This document shows positions 36,065-48,735 of a stretch of 64,000 bases of DNA, piece after piece. Where the stretch lies: assembly GCF_001638985.1 (NCBI RefSeq), contig NW_017265143.1:818259-882258 (forward strand), read 5' to 3'. The position numbers were made by a program, and so were the translations under genes. The stretch is from Phycomyces blakesleeanus NRRL 1555(-) (taxonomy: Eukaryota > Mucoromycota > Mucoromycetes > Mucorales > Phycomycetaceae). The notes beneath the pieces were generated by a model, which worked only from the letters and a program-made list of their open reading frames with translations, ran no database searches and had not been told where the DNA came from. Positions within the stretch are counted from its first letter, which is position 1, and every line of letters begins with the position of its first letter.

Positions 36065-39000
36065 TGTGTTAAAAGAGTGGTATAGAAATAACGAATTCAA
36101 ATTGATTGATTTTTAAATGCGGCTTATAAAACAATTGGCTCTATACAATATGTGAACTTTGGACCATAGATGAAACCATAATGCACACTATGGAGCCTTG
36201 ATTACGAGAAGTATTATTATTTTCTTTAAATCGAATAATATTATATAGCAATGCTTACAAAAACTCACAAAAATTATGCTCACTACAAAGCTGATAGTCT
36301 TGAAAACATTTAACTTGTATTTTTTATATTAAAAATAAAAGAAAAATATCTAATAACAATGAGTTTTACTAGTGAAGAAGACTATACCAGATAGTATAAT
36401 TATCTAAATGCTTCTTTTTATTATGCTACTGATATTTTACCCTCAATATTTTTTTTTTTACTTTTTTAACCTCTACGTGGCTTATGAGCACTTGATTTAA
36501 TGCTAATTGAAATTCTACTGCTGCAGATACTCTAACATCGTTTCAGCTACTCATGCAAAGCATGAACCAGTGAGGGACGTGTATATCTCATATTAGATTG
36601 CGAGTTTATTCCGTTGGTAGGTTTATTTTGTATAAAAATCCCTATAGGTATTGTAGCTATTATGCAATACGCAAAACTAAAACATAAATAAAGTATAGCT
36701 CAACGAATAAAGAAAAGAAGTAGTAAAACATGATAGAACATGATAGAACATACTTACATTATCTAAATGGCATGTTTATTAAATGCACTGAATAAATATC
36801 AAACTACTTAATGTAAATAAAACTCTCTCCTATTCTAAAAGGTGAAGCTTATTGTAGTAATATCTTAAAATTCTTCCTTAATATTTAGACGTATTTTTGC
36901 CAGTAAAATATAGTACCTAACTTCCTTTCTCTTTTAAAAAAATAAATAAATAAATTGAAACCAAAATTCGCTTATATATATATATATATCGAGTAAGGAT
37001 AACGTATATAATAATAAAAACAATATGAATATGGATATTCAGATTGAGATAGATTTAATAGTAGGATTATTCTCGCAGGTAATCATACTTTTGATAGGCT
37101 AAACACATAATTACATGATAAAAAAAAGGTGCTTTACTGAATGAAATATATAATATGTATATTCATTTTAATGATCTGGAAGCCTAATAAAATTCTTGCT
37201 CAATAAGCATACAGTAAAAGCAAATTATGGATCAATTAAATAGATTTACTATTCAATTACAATGTATTATGTGTGCACTCTGACGCTTTATAATATGTTA
37301 GTTTATCTTGGTAACAAACTAAATACAAAAGAACTCAATATAAAAATTAGCCAATAAACATATATGCTAGTATGCAAGCTTTCATGTAAGATTATGTCGG
37401 TTTTCCTTCTTACATATACACCTCAAAAAAAAAAATCAAAAACCCAAAAACAAATTTTGTGACGTGCGTCCTTTTTTTTTAGCTAGTGATCCTCACAATA
37501 AAAACCCGAGCTCTAACTGCTCCCTACAAAAAAAAATGTTCCATGCGGAGAATAATTCAAATTCATAGCTTAAAATTAGTAATAAATATTCATCTGTTAT
37601 TATGATCATAACCAATTCACTATATCAAAGCTGTCTCTCTTATATTATTACTATACTTTACACTATTTTGTAAATAGAGCAACTAAACCTAATTTCTACC
37701 ATAAGAACAAATACACAAATACATAAATCGAATATGGTACTTAATTATCTATACATATATATATTTAGCAGATATCTTTATTATATTGACTATTTTAATT
37801 TTATCTAATACAAAGATGGTATTAAAAGGTAGAATTTTGAATGCTATATGTGCTGTATGACACGTATTAGGTTATACTAGGGTGTATCAGCAGTTTTATA
37901 TGTTTGATTGTTCTGATTTCGTGAATTAAATAACGGTAGACAGGTGAAAATATCTTTATTGTGGGTTGTACTAGGCCTTACGCATTTTAGCATTTAGGCT
38001 ACCCAATGAGAGCTGAGGAATAATTGAAAATAATAAAAGTAACCCTCTATATATGAGGGGGAATAAAAAAATATGTAAAGATGAAAGATAAATAAAGGAA
38101 AAAAAGTATTGGACAAGGCATGGCAAGGGTGGATAGCCAGCGAAACAGTAAGAGAGCACGTAAAAATCCCCCTGTGGGGGAAAACGGCTTTGAGAAAAAT
38201 AGCGGTAGACAGATACAAATTCAAAAATAAGATTTGAATAAGAAATATTCTAATCTGGCCAATCATATCATGCTTTATCTGTTTACAGTTAATTTAAAAA
38301 AAAAACCCTAAAAGTCATTAAATATTGTGCGGTTTAGAAATGCTGGATAATTCGTCAAAAAGTTATTGTATATAAAGCTATTATATTCTGCTTTTGTAAT
38401 TTATTCAAGAATTTGTTCTTCAAAAAAGAGGGATGACTCTTTGAACAAATATTGTTCAAGTTTGTCCAATCATATTCATTTAGAAAAAGAGCAAATAAAA
38501 TTCAATTTCGGGCAAAATGCATCTGTCCATTGCTAATATAGCAATCTTTTGTAGCAAAGCTATATGCATATACATTTTTATGAGTCTATAATACTATATT
38601 CTTATTACAATGCTTGACTTTTGCTTGCTAGTACGTTTGAGCTTTAGGTTTTCTTTGTATTTAATAGTGTATAGTATTATGTCATATGCTTGCAAAAGTC
38701 AAAAGTCGAGCTTCAGTACCAGAAATATAGAATGTTAGATTATTAAATACATTTAAAGTTTTTTGTTTGTTTGTTTAAAATTATCTAGAAAAGTACAATA
38801 AAAGAATGTTTTCGTAACTATTACTAATTGACAGCATAATTAGGCACAGACCGCTTATTCGAGGATTTGTTTATATTTTTTTAGAGCTTACAAAAATCAA
38901 CTCTATGCGGTTAAAATTGAATATTAAAATACGAAAAAATGGACATGCAGCTATTATATTATTATTTTAGCTAGATAATAAGGATACTTTTTAACTGTCA

Positions 39001-39124
39001 TCTGCGTTCCACTTTTTCGTATTTATATTTTTAGACCATAAGAGCAAATAAATATCTATATAAACTTGAAGAAACACTAGCAAAAAAAACACCATTCATA
39101 TCAATCTCATCAGGTCTAGATATC

Positions 39125-41229
39125 ATGAGCAGTACACTGATCCAAAGCCTATACAATGAAGAAAACTTGCTTCATATTACGGGTTTTGTTGCAGTTGGGG
39201 TAGCTGCCAAGCTTGTCCATACAATCCTGGTTTGGGCTAATCAGGGAAAAGGCGAGGATCCATGGAACCGAGAAGGATTCAAGAAGATACCTGTTCCCTC
39301 GGGAAAATATCCATATTTTGGTATAGGAAAAAGGATTTTACTTTGTTGCAATGGTACTAATATACAAAGTAAATACTTGACTTTAATTTAAAAGGACATG
39401 TAATTTCGATGGGAAAGGTTCCAGCCTTTCAAGTTGAAAAGTGGCATCAAGAGAGCGGTAAAATATATCCATGATATCACGAAAATACTTGAATTAAACA
39501 TATTTTCTCAGGTCCAATTATTCATATTACTCTGGGAATCCAACATTGGGTTATAATTAGCGACCCTTTCATTGCTCACGAGCTTTTTTCTCGAAACGGA
39601 ATAAGGGCATCAGGTAGACAGAGACACTTCTTTACTCATGAAATCTACACAGACGGCGGAAAGTAAGGCATAATAGCACTATAAAATCGTATTTACCATT
39701 CTTTCTAGTCGTGGTATTCTTTTCAACGACACGGGAAAGAAGTGGAAGAATGCGCGCGGAATGGGTAACTGAAAGTCCATAGACTTTATAAAAAAACATT
39801 TTGCTCATACTTCAGCCTAATGATATACAAAAGCATTGTCAATATTATCGCCAAAGTTTGTTAACAGATTCACAGCTGTCATCGAGGACATGGCTGACGA
39901 TACACTCAGAACACTGAAAGAAACATCAGACAAAGAAGGGGCAGTGTGGCCTATGCCTCTCTTAAAACTAGGAACCTTCAGTGCTATTACAAGATCTTTG
40001 TTCGGAAAAACTGCAGAGTCACTCGGCGAAGAAACATTTAGAACTATTGCCTTCTTAGGAGAAGAGGTTATCAGATTGGCCGGTCCTGAAAACGACATTG
40101 ACTCTTTCTTCCCTAAATTTTCGTGGCTTACTAAACTCTCGTCCGAAAAGAAGGCAATGGAAAACGTAGTTACAAAAAGAGATATAATATATCGAAAATT
40201 GATAAAGGATGCTGTGGAAGGCGATGTTGATTGCTTGGCAAAGAACGCGTACGCTCTCAAGGATGAGTACAATCTGAGTGACATGGACTTGATTATCATA
40301 ATGAGTAAGTCTTTTGATACTGTGTCTGTATTGTCTTCCTTTTCTAAACAAAATCCCTCCAATACTCTTGTTTATTACTACCAATCAAGGCGATCTTTTC
40401 GCTGCTGGTGGAGATCCAATTGCTTTGTCGATAGCCTGGCTCTATGCAATCTTACCTCATTATCCAGAGATTCAAAAGAAGATGTGTGACGAGATTGATC
40501 AGTTTATTGTTAAATATGGTCGTATACCTAGTTTCTCTGATCGGGAAGAGCTTCCATATGTTATTGCTGTGATGATGGAAAACATCCGTTACAGAAGCAT
40601 TACAAATTTCGGAATCCCTCATTATGCCACAGCCGATAGTAAGTAGATTACATTCAATTTTTTACAAAGCTTACGTTTTATTTTGTAGTTGAGTTTCTTG
40701 AATACTTTATTCCAAAAGGCACTGTAATAATGAACAGTATGCACGCTATGCACATGAACCCAACAGTCTATGAAGATGCGCAAAAGTTTATGCCAGAACG
40801 ATTCTTAGGGTGTCTCAAGTCTTGGACAACTTTATCCAACGGAAATATCAAGGATCGCGAGATGTATGCTTTTGGATGGGGGAGGTATGTATTGTAATAA
40901 ACGCGGAAGATAAAACCAAAACACATAATAAACTATTTTCATGTATTTAAGACGAACTTGCCCGGGGTCGCATTTTGTAAGTAAATACACTAAGTACATG
41001 GGGCTCCAACATTTTACTCATCTTGTTATACTCGTAGGCCGAAGTAGAGATATTTAACATGTCTGTTCGTACTCTTGCACGCTATACCGTAGAACCCGCT
41101 CTTAATACAGATGGGACACCCTATTATTACGACTTGGACGTGGTGTCTACTGGTCTTAACTTGCCTCCAAAGGAGTTTAGAGTACGATTTGTGACCAGGG
41201 TTGATGCTCCCATGATTATCCCCTCTTAA
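39125..41229 (+). CDS. Cytochrome P450 monooxygenase
   Basis: Nine exons: 39125-39320, 39395-39457, 39512-39662, 39709-39764, 39834-40304, 40390-40638, 40689-40884, 40952-40976, 41038-41229; 532 aa. It has an N-terminal membrane anchor (about residues 13-38) and a proline-containing hinge (KIPVPSGKYPYFG). C-helix sequence is KKWKNAR and the I-helix is FAAGGDPIALS. The ExxR motif is MMENIRYR and the PERF motif is FMPERFLG. The heme loop FGWGRRTCPGSHF is split, with its Cys on a 25-nt exon (40952-40976). The I-helix has Pro where most P450s have the oxygen-activating Thr. Substrate and CYP family cannot be assigned from the sequence. No neighbouring biosynthetic cluster was seen; the gene sits alone after a gene-poor region and is convergent with NOP58. 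Confidence 0.93.
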
Positions 41230-41914
41230 AGATATATCAGAATATTCTCGGTGTTGTGTAATGGATATGCAGTGTTTGATACCAAGCACATAGTGATTAG
41301 CACAAAGTATATTGAATAAAGTTTTTCAAACTAAATAAATTCATTTATTTTTTAAAATCCTCTATTAAATTTTGTTTCATTGCAAGAATATTTAAATACT
41401 TTGAATATATGCACAAATAAAATATAATATGGTCTCAATAGTCTTGATCTTTAGATCTTAGTAACATTACACTCTTTTTTTTATGTGTTTCAAAAAGACA
41501 AGTCAGTTCCCAGTTCAATCTAAGCAATGAATACATGGTTGTTGCCAAGGCTAAGAAAAGAGTCAAGTCTTTCAAAAGAACCTTTTCTCTCTCTAGTTAC
41601 AACAAACACTCTTCTATAGCAAATTATTGACTCTAAACAAATCATGAAAAGAATAATTTTTTCCCTAGCTATATCTTGAAGACAAATAAATTATAGCAAT
41701 AGATAAGTTTATTCTTTTTTTTTAACTGTGATTAAGTAAGCTGTACATGTTATAATTGAAGCTTGTTTTATTGTAATTAGATAATGGAAAAAAAGTGGAC
41801 ATGGTGGTGGTCCTAGACAGACCTGTGGCGCAAATGAAAAAATGAAATAAGAGGGAAGGGAGAATACAAAATGCGTATACTGAATAGTTTGATGTTGGCC
41901 AAAAGACCGTGTCT

Positions 41915-43567
41915 TTACTCTTTCTTATCCTTTTTCTCCTTCTTCTCCTTCTTCTCCTTCTTTTCCTTCTTATCCTTCTTCTCCTTCTTCTCCTTCTTTG
42001 CCTTCTTCTCCTCCTTGGCCTCTGGTACTTCAACTTCTTCGATCTTTCTCTTCTTAGGCTCCTCGACTTCCTTGGGTGCTTCAGTCATAGCAACATCACT
42101 CTGTGCATTGTATTGTGCTGTCTTGTTAAACTGGAACTTCTGCTGTTTCTGGGCGGGCTTCTCCTTGTTGGCTCTAGCATTAACACGACCCTCAAGCATC
42201 TGGATTCTGGCCTCAACCTTAATGCGACCATCGGTACCGACATCAGGTGAATCACCGTCACCAAGAGCATCAACTCTCAGAGCAATGGCAGTCTTGGTAG
42301 CCAAGACACGGGCAACCTTAGCTTTGTGCTTGGCACCAGCCTGGCCAACCAATGAAGCGTGGTAGATCAAACCATACTTGGGTGTGTTGTGCTTAGTCTT
42401 CAAAGCACGGAAAAGAGCCTTTTCGGCACCAAGGATCTGGATGGTGGAAGCAGGCTGCTTGGCCAAGTTCATCAAAGAACCGGCATGGGAGATAAGGCGA
42501 GCACCAACAAGTTCACCAACAAGAATGGTGAGGTTAGGAGCAATGGCTAAATAAAAATAGCAAAACGTTTAGCAAAGCATTTATATTTATGTATTTGATT
42601 ACAGTATTTACCATTCATGCGGTTCTTCAAGTACTCGTACAACTGTTGTCTATACTCAGTGATAGAGATGACTTGGTCACACAGGCAGTGAATGTTCTCA
42701 ATATCCTCCTCAGAAATTTCGGTACCCATAGAAATCTCGGCAGCTTCCTTAACTTCAGCTTCCAATTCCTCGGGGAGGATGGCAGACAATTCAGTAGAAT
42801 GGGCGTTGGTACGGAAACCCATCATCTTAACAACCTTAGCGTAGGCAAGGTTGTCAACAATGATCTTGCCCATCTCGGGGAAGTGCCATCCGTACCATTC
42901 CTTAACACGCATAGCATATGTGTTCAACTCCTTGTCAAGATCATCAAGAAGAGCAATTGCCTGGACAATCATGGTGTCAACCTTGTCAGGGCTGAACTTG
43001 AGCTTATAGCGAGAAAGAGAGTGAGAAAGACCAAGAGACATGGCAGAGAGGTCTGAAGGTGAGAGACCAGAGACAAGAGACTCAAACTGCTGGCGGATAC
43101 CTCTGTAAAGGTCCAAGACAGTGGAATCGGAAATAACGCTGATGCCCAACTTCTTGTTGATTGCGCTACCTGTAGCCAAAATCGTTAAGTATCACATATA
43201 CACTAAGGCTCACTTAAACGTACCAAGCTTAGGATCACTGATAATCAACTTCTCCTTCTTCATATCCTTCTCGGAAATCTCGCCTTCCAAGAACTTCTTC
43301 AAGTTCTTGGGAACTTTGCCTTCAACAATACCAGTTACGGCAGACAAGGCATCGGTGGTGTTTTCAAACTTCTTGAAAGCCTTAAGCTTGATACTGTAGA
43401 AATGAGAGTGAGCCACTTGATGTCTAGTAATCCAAAATGACTTACGCCTGATTGGCCTGTTCGGGAGTCTCGAAATCCTTCCAGATATCGTCGGCCTTCT
43501 CGAGCTTGGAATCATTGACAAGCTTGAAGAGAGCATAGCCAGCAGCAGTTTCGTATAAGACGAGCAT
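41915..43567 (-). CDS. nop58: Box C/D snoRNP core protein Nop58
   Basis: Exons 43567-43446, 43393-43224, 43169-42612, 42546-41915; 493 aa. The N-terminal domain starts [15 protein letters not shown]. The coiled-coil and Nop domain show [83 protein letters not shown], and [15 protein letters not shown]. The tail is a run of KKEKKDKKE repeats, the Lys/Glu-rich end typical of Nop58 (about residues 455-493). It scaffolds 2'-O-methylation snoRNPs with fibrillarin and Nop56 in the nucleolus. It is head-to-head with UTP22, another nucleolar factor. Very few rare-looking residues; codon use is more GC-rich than its neighbours, fitting high expression. Confidence 0.96.
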
Positions 43568-44051
43568 AGTAAGATCAGTGACTCGGATTTGTAGGAAAAA
43601 AAAAAGAAAAAGGGTGATCTCAACACAAAAAGGAAAGACAAGCCAACTTGCTCAACACAAACACGTCGCTATTTTTTTTCTTGGGTGGCGGGCCAATTCG
43701 CTAATGCTTCTCGTTTTGACAGGAAGGAAGAAAACCCGTCACAAAATAGAGCAGATCGAGGTTTTTATGACCACTTGTACGCTTTTAATATCTTTATTAA
43801 AACATCTCATATGGGTGGAATAAATAGATCTCTTATAATAGACAATAAACAAGTTTAATAAAAGGAGTATAATGGACAAATAAAGCCATCTAGGCTGTCT
43901 TGAGTAGTATTTCTTGCCTAAAACAAGCCACATTGCCTTTGGTCCCGACTAACTTCGGTATGTCTTTTTAAAGTACCGCTTACAGTCTATATTTTGTCAA
44001 CTTTTTTTGTTATATATTTTAGTTTTTTTTTAGAGAAGTAACGCTTTAATC
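43568..44051. promoter_or_regulatory. Bidirectional promoter of NOP58 and UTP22
   Basis: 484 bp between the start codons of two divergent ribosome-biogenesis genes, with purine tracts near 43597-43612. Co-regulation is inferred from the shared function. No PAC- or RRPE-like motif was convincingly seen. Confidence 0.6.
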
Positions 44052-47000
44052 ATGGCACCTGCATTCAAGAAAAAGCCCAAGAGAACCTTAGCCGACTCGC
44101 CTAATAAGGTCAGTCTTAGCATAACTAATTATTTATTGAGATCAGCAGAGATCTCATTCTTTCAACAATCCAGAAACCCGAGTCTCAGCCTCAATCGAAA
44201 AAGCAGAAGCGATCGCCGGCTGTGAAAAAGGTCACCGAGATTGAAGACGATGAAGAGGATCTCATTGAAGCCGCGGAGACTGGAAAGTACGACGATGATG
44301 CCTTTGACAGCGAAGAAAATGACGATTGGGAAGAGCAGTCAGGCGATGAGGATGAGGAAGAAGCCTTTGAGGAAGACGAACTAATGGTGGATTCTATCGA
44401 AAAGCCAAAGAAATCCAGAAAATCCATTCGTATAAAGGGAGGAGAACTTGAAGGAATGAAAGAAACAGCTGAGCTGTTCAAATCTAACATCTTCAAACTG
44501 GAGGCAAGTAGTGCTGAAATTAAATCCAATTATAGTTTTAAGGGGACTCATGTGAATTATCATAGATTGACGAATTACTTGCCGAAGTTGGTGTAAAGTA
44601 TGAGAAGCACAAGGCTCTGGAAAGAGCTCTTCATCATATTAAGGCTATATTCGATAGCTTACCTGAGGGTAAAGAGATGTTGGTAAGTATGATGAGAGAA
44701 TAAACGCATTAATTAGTATGGAATCTGACATGTGATATGATTATAGTTGAATGCCTTCAAAGAGAATATGTCCAAGAAACATAATATTGAAACACCCTTT
44801 CCCAACCCCCAACCTGCCCCCGACGCAAACTACAAGTTCAAATTTGAAAAGCCTGCAGCAATCCATTTGATCGGAGGATACGCATTAAAATCAGTCGCTA
44901 AATTGAAAGAGCCTTTTAATGTCGATGTAGCTGTGGAAATGCCAGCTAGTGTTTTCCAAGAAAAGGATCATATGAACAACCGTTATTTCTACAAACGTGC
45001 ATGCTATTTAGCTGTACTTGCTAATGCTATCAAGGACTCCAAAAAAGGTTTCCAGGTTGAATTTAGCTCATTCAATGGAGATATGCGCAAGCCTATTTTG
45101 CTTGTGAAGGCATCTGGTGGTAAATATATACAGAGGAAAAGAAAACACCGTTTTGGTTTTGGTTTTAAAACTTTTGAAAATTATAGATAAGTCAGAGGTG
45201 GATTTCTCAAAGACAAAATGTATTATTCGCATTATGCCCAGTTTACCCGAAAACACCTTCCCTGTAAACCGTCTTGCACCTGGAAGAAACAACGTACGCT
45301 CAGGAGAAGAAGTCAACGTCGAAATGTTGAAGCCTACTCCTCACTACAATGCCTCTCTTTTGATGGATACTTCTCTCACCGCTAACTTGGCATTCCTTTA
45401 CCAACACAGCAAAGCATGTGGTGCCTTCAGAGATGCTATTGTATTGGCCAAAACATGGCTGCACCAACGTGGTCTTGTATCAACTGATGATATCCACTCT
45501 GGTTTCAATGCTTTCTTGTTCTCTATGCTTACAGGCTACCTCTTGCAAGGTGGAAAGACCGGCGGTGGAAAGAAACTGGCTAATGGTCACAGTTCCTACC
45601 AATTGGTTAGAGGAACTATTGATTTCATTGGTAAAATATCTTTTTTATAACGTTTCCTTATTTCATTCTTTTTTTTGGAAAGACAACAGAAGTACTCAGA
45701 TATTCAATTAATCTATTTATTTATTTTACTTAGCCACTCACAATTTTGAAGAGGATCCCGTCTTCATTGGAACTTCTGATAGTTCAGAGGTAATTTAACA
45801 ACATATATATATATATACTTCTTGGAAATATTTTTGTTTACATCCTTAAATGCCTAGTTTTCCGCCGAAGCCTTCAAAAGCAACTATGATGTTGTTATTG
45901 TAGATCCTTCTGGTACTGTCAACTTGGCTGCCAAGATGACCTTATCTACTTTGGCTCAGGTAAAGAATATAATGATGTACATAGTACATATTCTTTTACT
46001 AACCGCATTATATAGCTCCAACACGAGGCCAAAATAGCAATGTCATATTTCAATGATACCACCGATAGATTCGAGGCTTTGTTCTTGAAGAATGTCAAGG
46101 ACATCAAATATAGATTCGATAACTTGCTCAGGTAATGACTCAAAAAGAAAAGAAAATATAAAACAATTCTTTGAAAACAGCAAAACCTTATTATTTTATC
46201 CTATAGAATCAATGCTTCTGGTACTCCAGTCAGACAGTATGACCGTGCTGCAAAGGCAGACTATGCTAGCCATCTTGAGTTCTTTGCCAAGTCAGCCGGA
46301 AACATTCTCAAAAAAGGACTTACCAACCGTACTGATCTTATTTCCGTTCAATACTCTGCTCCCTCAACATGGGCCATTGATTCTGCTGCACCTGATCTAG
46401 ATGAAAATGCCGTCATTACCATCGGCCTTGTTCTTAACTCTGACAATGCTCCTCGTCTTGTTGACCAAGGTCCTGACCCACAGCAAACTGAGGCAGCTCA
46501 ACTCTTCAGAGAATTCTGGGGAAAGAAATCAGAGCTCCGTCGTTTCAAAGATGGCAGCATTGTTGAGAGTGTCGTCTGGCAAACACAAGGGTACGAAAAC
46601 AAAAGTTTGATTGTCCAGAAAATTGTACTTTACCTGCTCAAATTCCATCTCGGTATTTCTGCTGAGCGTACCCACTACTGGGCTGGTCAGCTTTACCCTT
46701 ACATAAACTACTCCAAGGCTGTTCCCGAAAATCTGTTTAGTCCTGAGCTCAGCTTAAATGATTTCCAGCCTTTGATGGCTGCATTTGGCCAGTTCTCAAA
46801 GAAATTGCGCAGTGTTGATAGTGCCTTACCTCTTGTTATCAGCAACATTTACCCTTCCTCTGCTAGTTTGCGCCAAACTACCGTTAATCTCCCCCACCCT
46901 GCAGACTTTAGCAACATCTCCGCTTACCCTACCACTACACGATACTTTGATGCTATTGATGTCATTGTCCAGCTTGAGCGTTCAAACAAGTGGCCCGATG

Positions 47001-48431
47001 ACCTTGAGGCAATGCAGAGCGTTAAGCAAGCCTTTTATCTCAAGATTGCAGAACAACTTAAGGAGGTTTCCGGTATTTCTTCTGTACCTGTACAAGATGT
47101 TCGTGAGACCAACCCATTGGCCAGCTGTGTGTATCTCGATGTCTACTACTTTGGATTTGTGTTCCGTTGCCGCCTTCACTTGGAACAGGAAGGAGAGCTC
47201 CTCAAGTCTATTGTTACTAGCAAGCGTGAGACTAAAGCCAAGAAGGCTTTAGCCAAGGAAGCCCTCGAGTCTTATGAAATGCAATTTGTCCATCGCCGTG
47301 CACACACTTATGCTATGCAGGCACTCTGTGGTCGCTTCACTGCATTTTCGGCAACTGTCCGTCTTATTAAGAGATGGTTTGGCTCTCATTTGCTTTCTTC
47401 TCATGCGTCAGAAGAGTTTATTGAATTGGTCTGTGCCTACGCCTTCTTGGAGTCTCAGCCATGGGCTCCTGCTACAAGCGCAATGTCCGGATTCTTTCGT
47501 GTATTAGGCTTGTTGGCATCATGGGACTGGCAGCGCATGCCTTTGATCGTGGATCTTAGTGGTGACATGACATCAAATGTGCGTGATTCTATCTCAGAAA
47601 AGTTCAATATGTTGCGTAATAAGAACCCCCAAATTACACAAGGTGCCATGGTAGTGGCCACTAACAACGACCTTGATGGTCTGCGGTGGTCTTCTCAAAA
47701 GCCTTCCAAGGTTGTTGCTGCACGTATTCAGACATTGGCCAAGGCCTCTTGTGATGTACTCGACCAAGCAATTTCATCTGGAGAAGAGAATGATATCAAG
47801 GTAAAGAATATTATTAAGATAATGTCAAACATGCTAAAAAAATGATTGATTATCTAGCGTATCTTTGTTACTCCTATGGATGCATACAGTAATATTATCC
47901 AGCTCAACACAGAGCGATGCACCCGTTATTTCCAATCTCTCCACCCTCAACACAAGTTCATGTCCACCACAAAAGCTGCTGGATCAGAAATGGGTGATGT
48001 TGTTTACGCAGATTTTGACCCTGTTACAGAATACGTAAATGAGATCGAGGTAAGATATATTATAGACCAAATAAGGTAATATAAAGAAAAATACTAATAT
48101 TCATAAATAATTAGAAAACTTATGGAAACACAGTGCTTGTATTCTATAACAAATACGGTGGTGATAAGATTGCCTTGGTATGGGATCCTATCACTGCGAC
48201 CCCCAAACAGTGGAAGGTCCGAGTTGAATATAACAGTGTGCCTGTAGATATGACAAAGCGCGGTGTATTGGTAAGCTTATTTGGACGATAAAGGTGTTTT
48301 AATTTTTCAATTTGTATTAACTTCATCTTTAGAAACCTGCCAAGGACTGTAAAGAAGTATCCAAATTGGCCGCACCAAACTTTGATGCCATTCTGTGCGA
48401 GATCAAGAGGCTTGGAGAAGGACTTATTTAG
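44052..48431 (+). CDS. utp22: Small-subunit processome protein Utp22/Nrap (NOL6)
   Basis: Twelve exons: 44052-44108, 44174-44503, 44566-44682, 44747-45119, 45187-45630, 45734-45789, 45858-45959, 46016-46131, 46207-47800, 47858-48049, 48115-48270, 48333-48431; 1211 aa (yeast Utp22 about 1237). Basic start, then a long acidic stretch (EDDEEDLIEAAE to EEEAFEEDE). The Nrap domains follow: AAIHLIGGYALKS, NNRYFYKRACYLAVLANAI, IRIMPSLPENTFPVNRLAPGRNNVR, ILAKTWLHQRG, FREFWGKKSELRRFKDGSI, ERTHYWAGQLYPY, and ALCGRFTAFSATVRLIKRW. The tandem nucleotidyltransferase-like domains are structural. It works with Rrp7 in the UtpC module of the 90S pre-ribosome. The second intron starts GC (GAG then GCAAGT). Confidence 0.95.
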
Positions 48432-48735
48432 AAATAGATAGAGAGAAAGATTGAGAGTTGTACTTCATATAAAATTGCATTTGACAAAACATATATACAA
48501 AAATCACTGCATTCAAACAAACCAAAGTTGTACTGTGTACTCGTGAATTGAAACAGAATAAGTATCCAAGGTCAATTGTGGGGTTCCCCCCATTTTTATT
48601 ATGCAGCCAATCAAAGTTTGTTGGTCACTCCCTTTTGAACCTCATGGTCTCCTTTCCTTTTTCTTATTACCTTTGACCTGTTTCTTGGCTTTGCAGTAAT
48701 AGGCTTTCTTCTAGACGTGTATACGTATTCTTAAG
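48432..48735. promoter_or_regulatory. Spacer and promoter between UTP22 and FHIP
   Basis: 304 bp between tandem genes on the plus strand. It must hold the UTP22 terminator and FHIP promoter. A CT-rich tract lies near 48650-48720. Nothing else seen. Confidence 0.5.

Larger units (their letters stand above)
34793..39124. other. Gene-poor region with transposon remnants
   Basis: No host gene recognised across 4.3 kb. It contains the MITE at 35065-35299 and the transposase fragment at 35834-36064. From 36200 to 39060 the DNA is very AT-rich, with TA runs (near 36965-36980 and 37745) and many A or T tracts. The last 60 bp precede the P450 start and presumably hold its promoter. Confidence 0.6.

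Noticed and set aside
41722..42365. ORFs opposite and out of frame to the NOP58 tail
   Set aside because: They arise from the AAG-rich KKE/KKD-encoding tract and overlap a well-supported gene.
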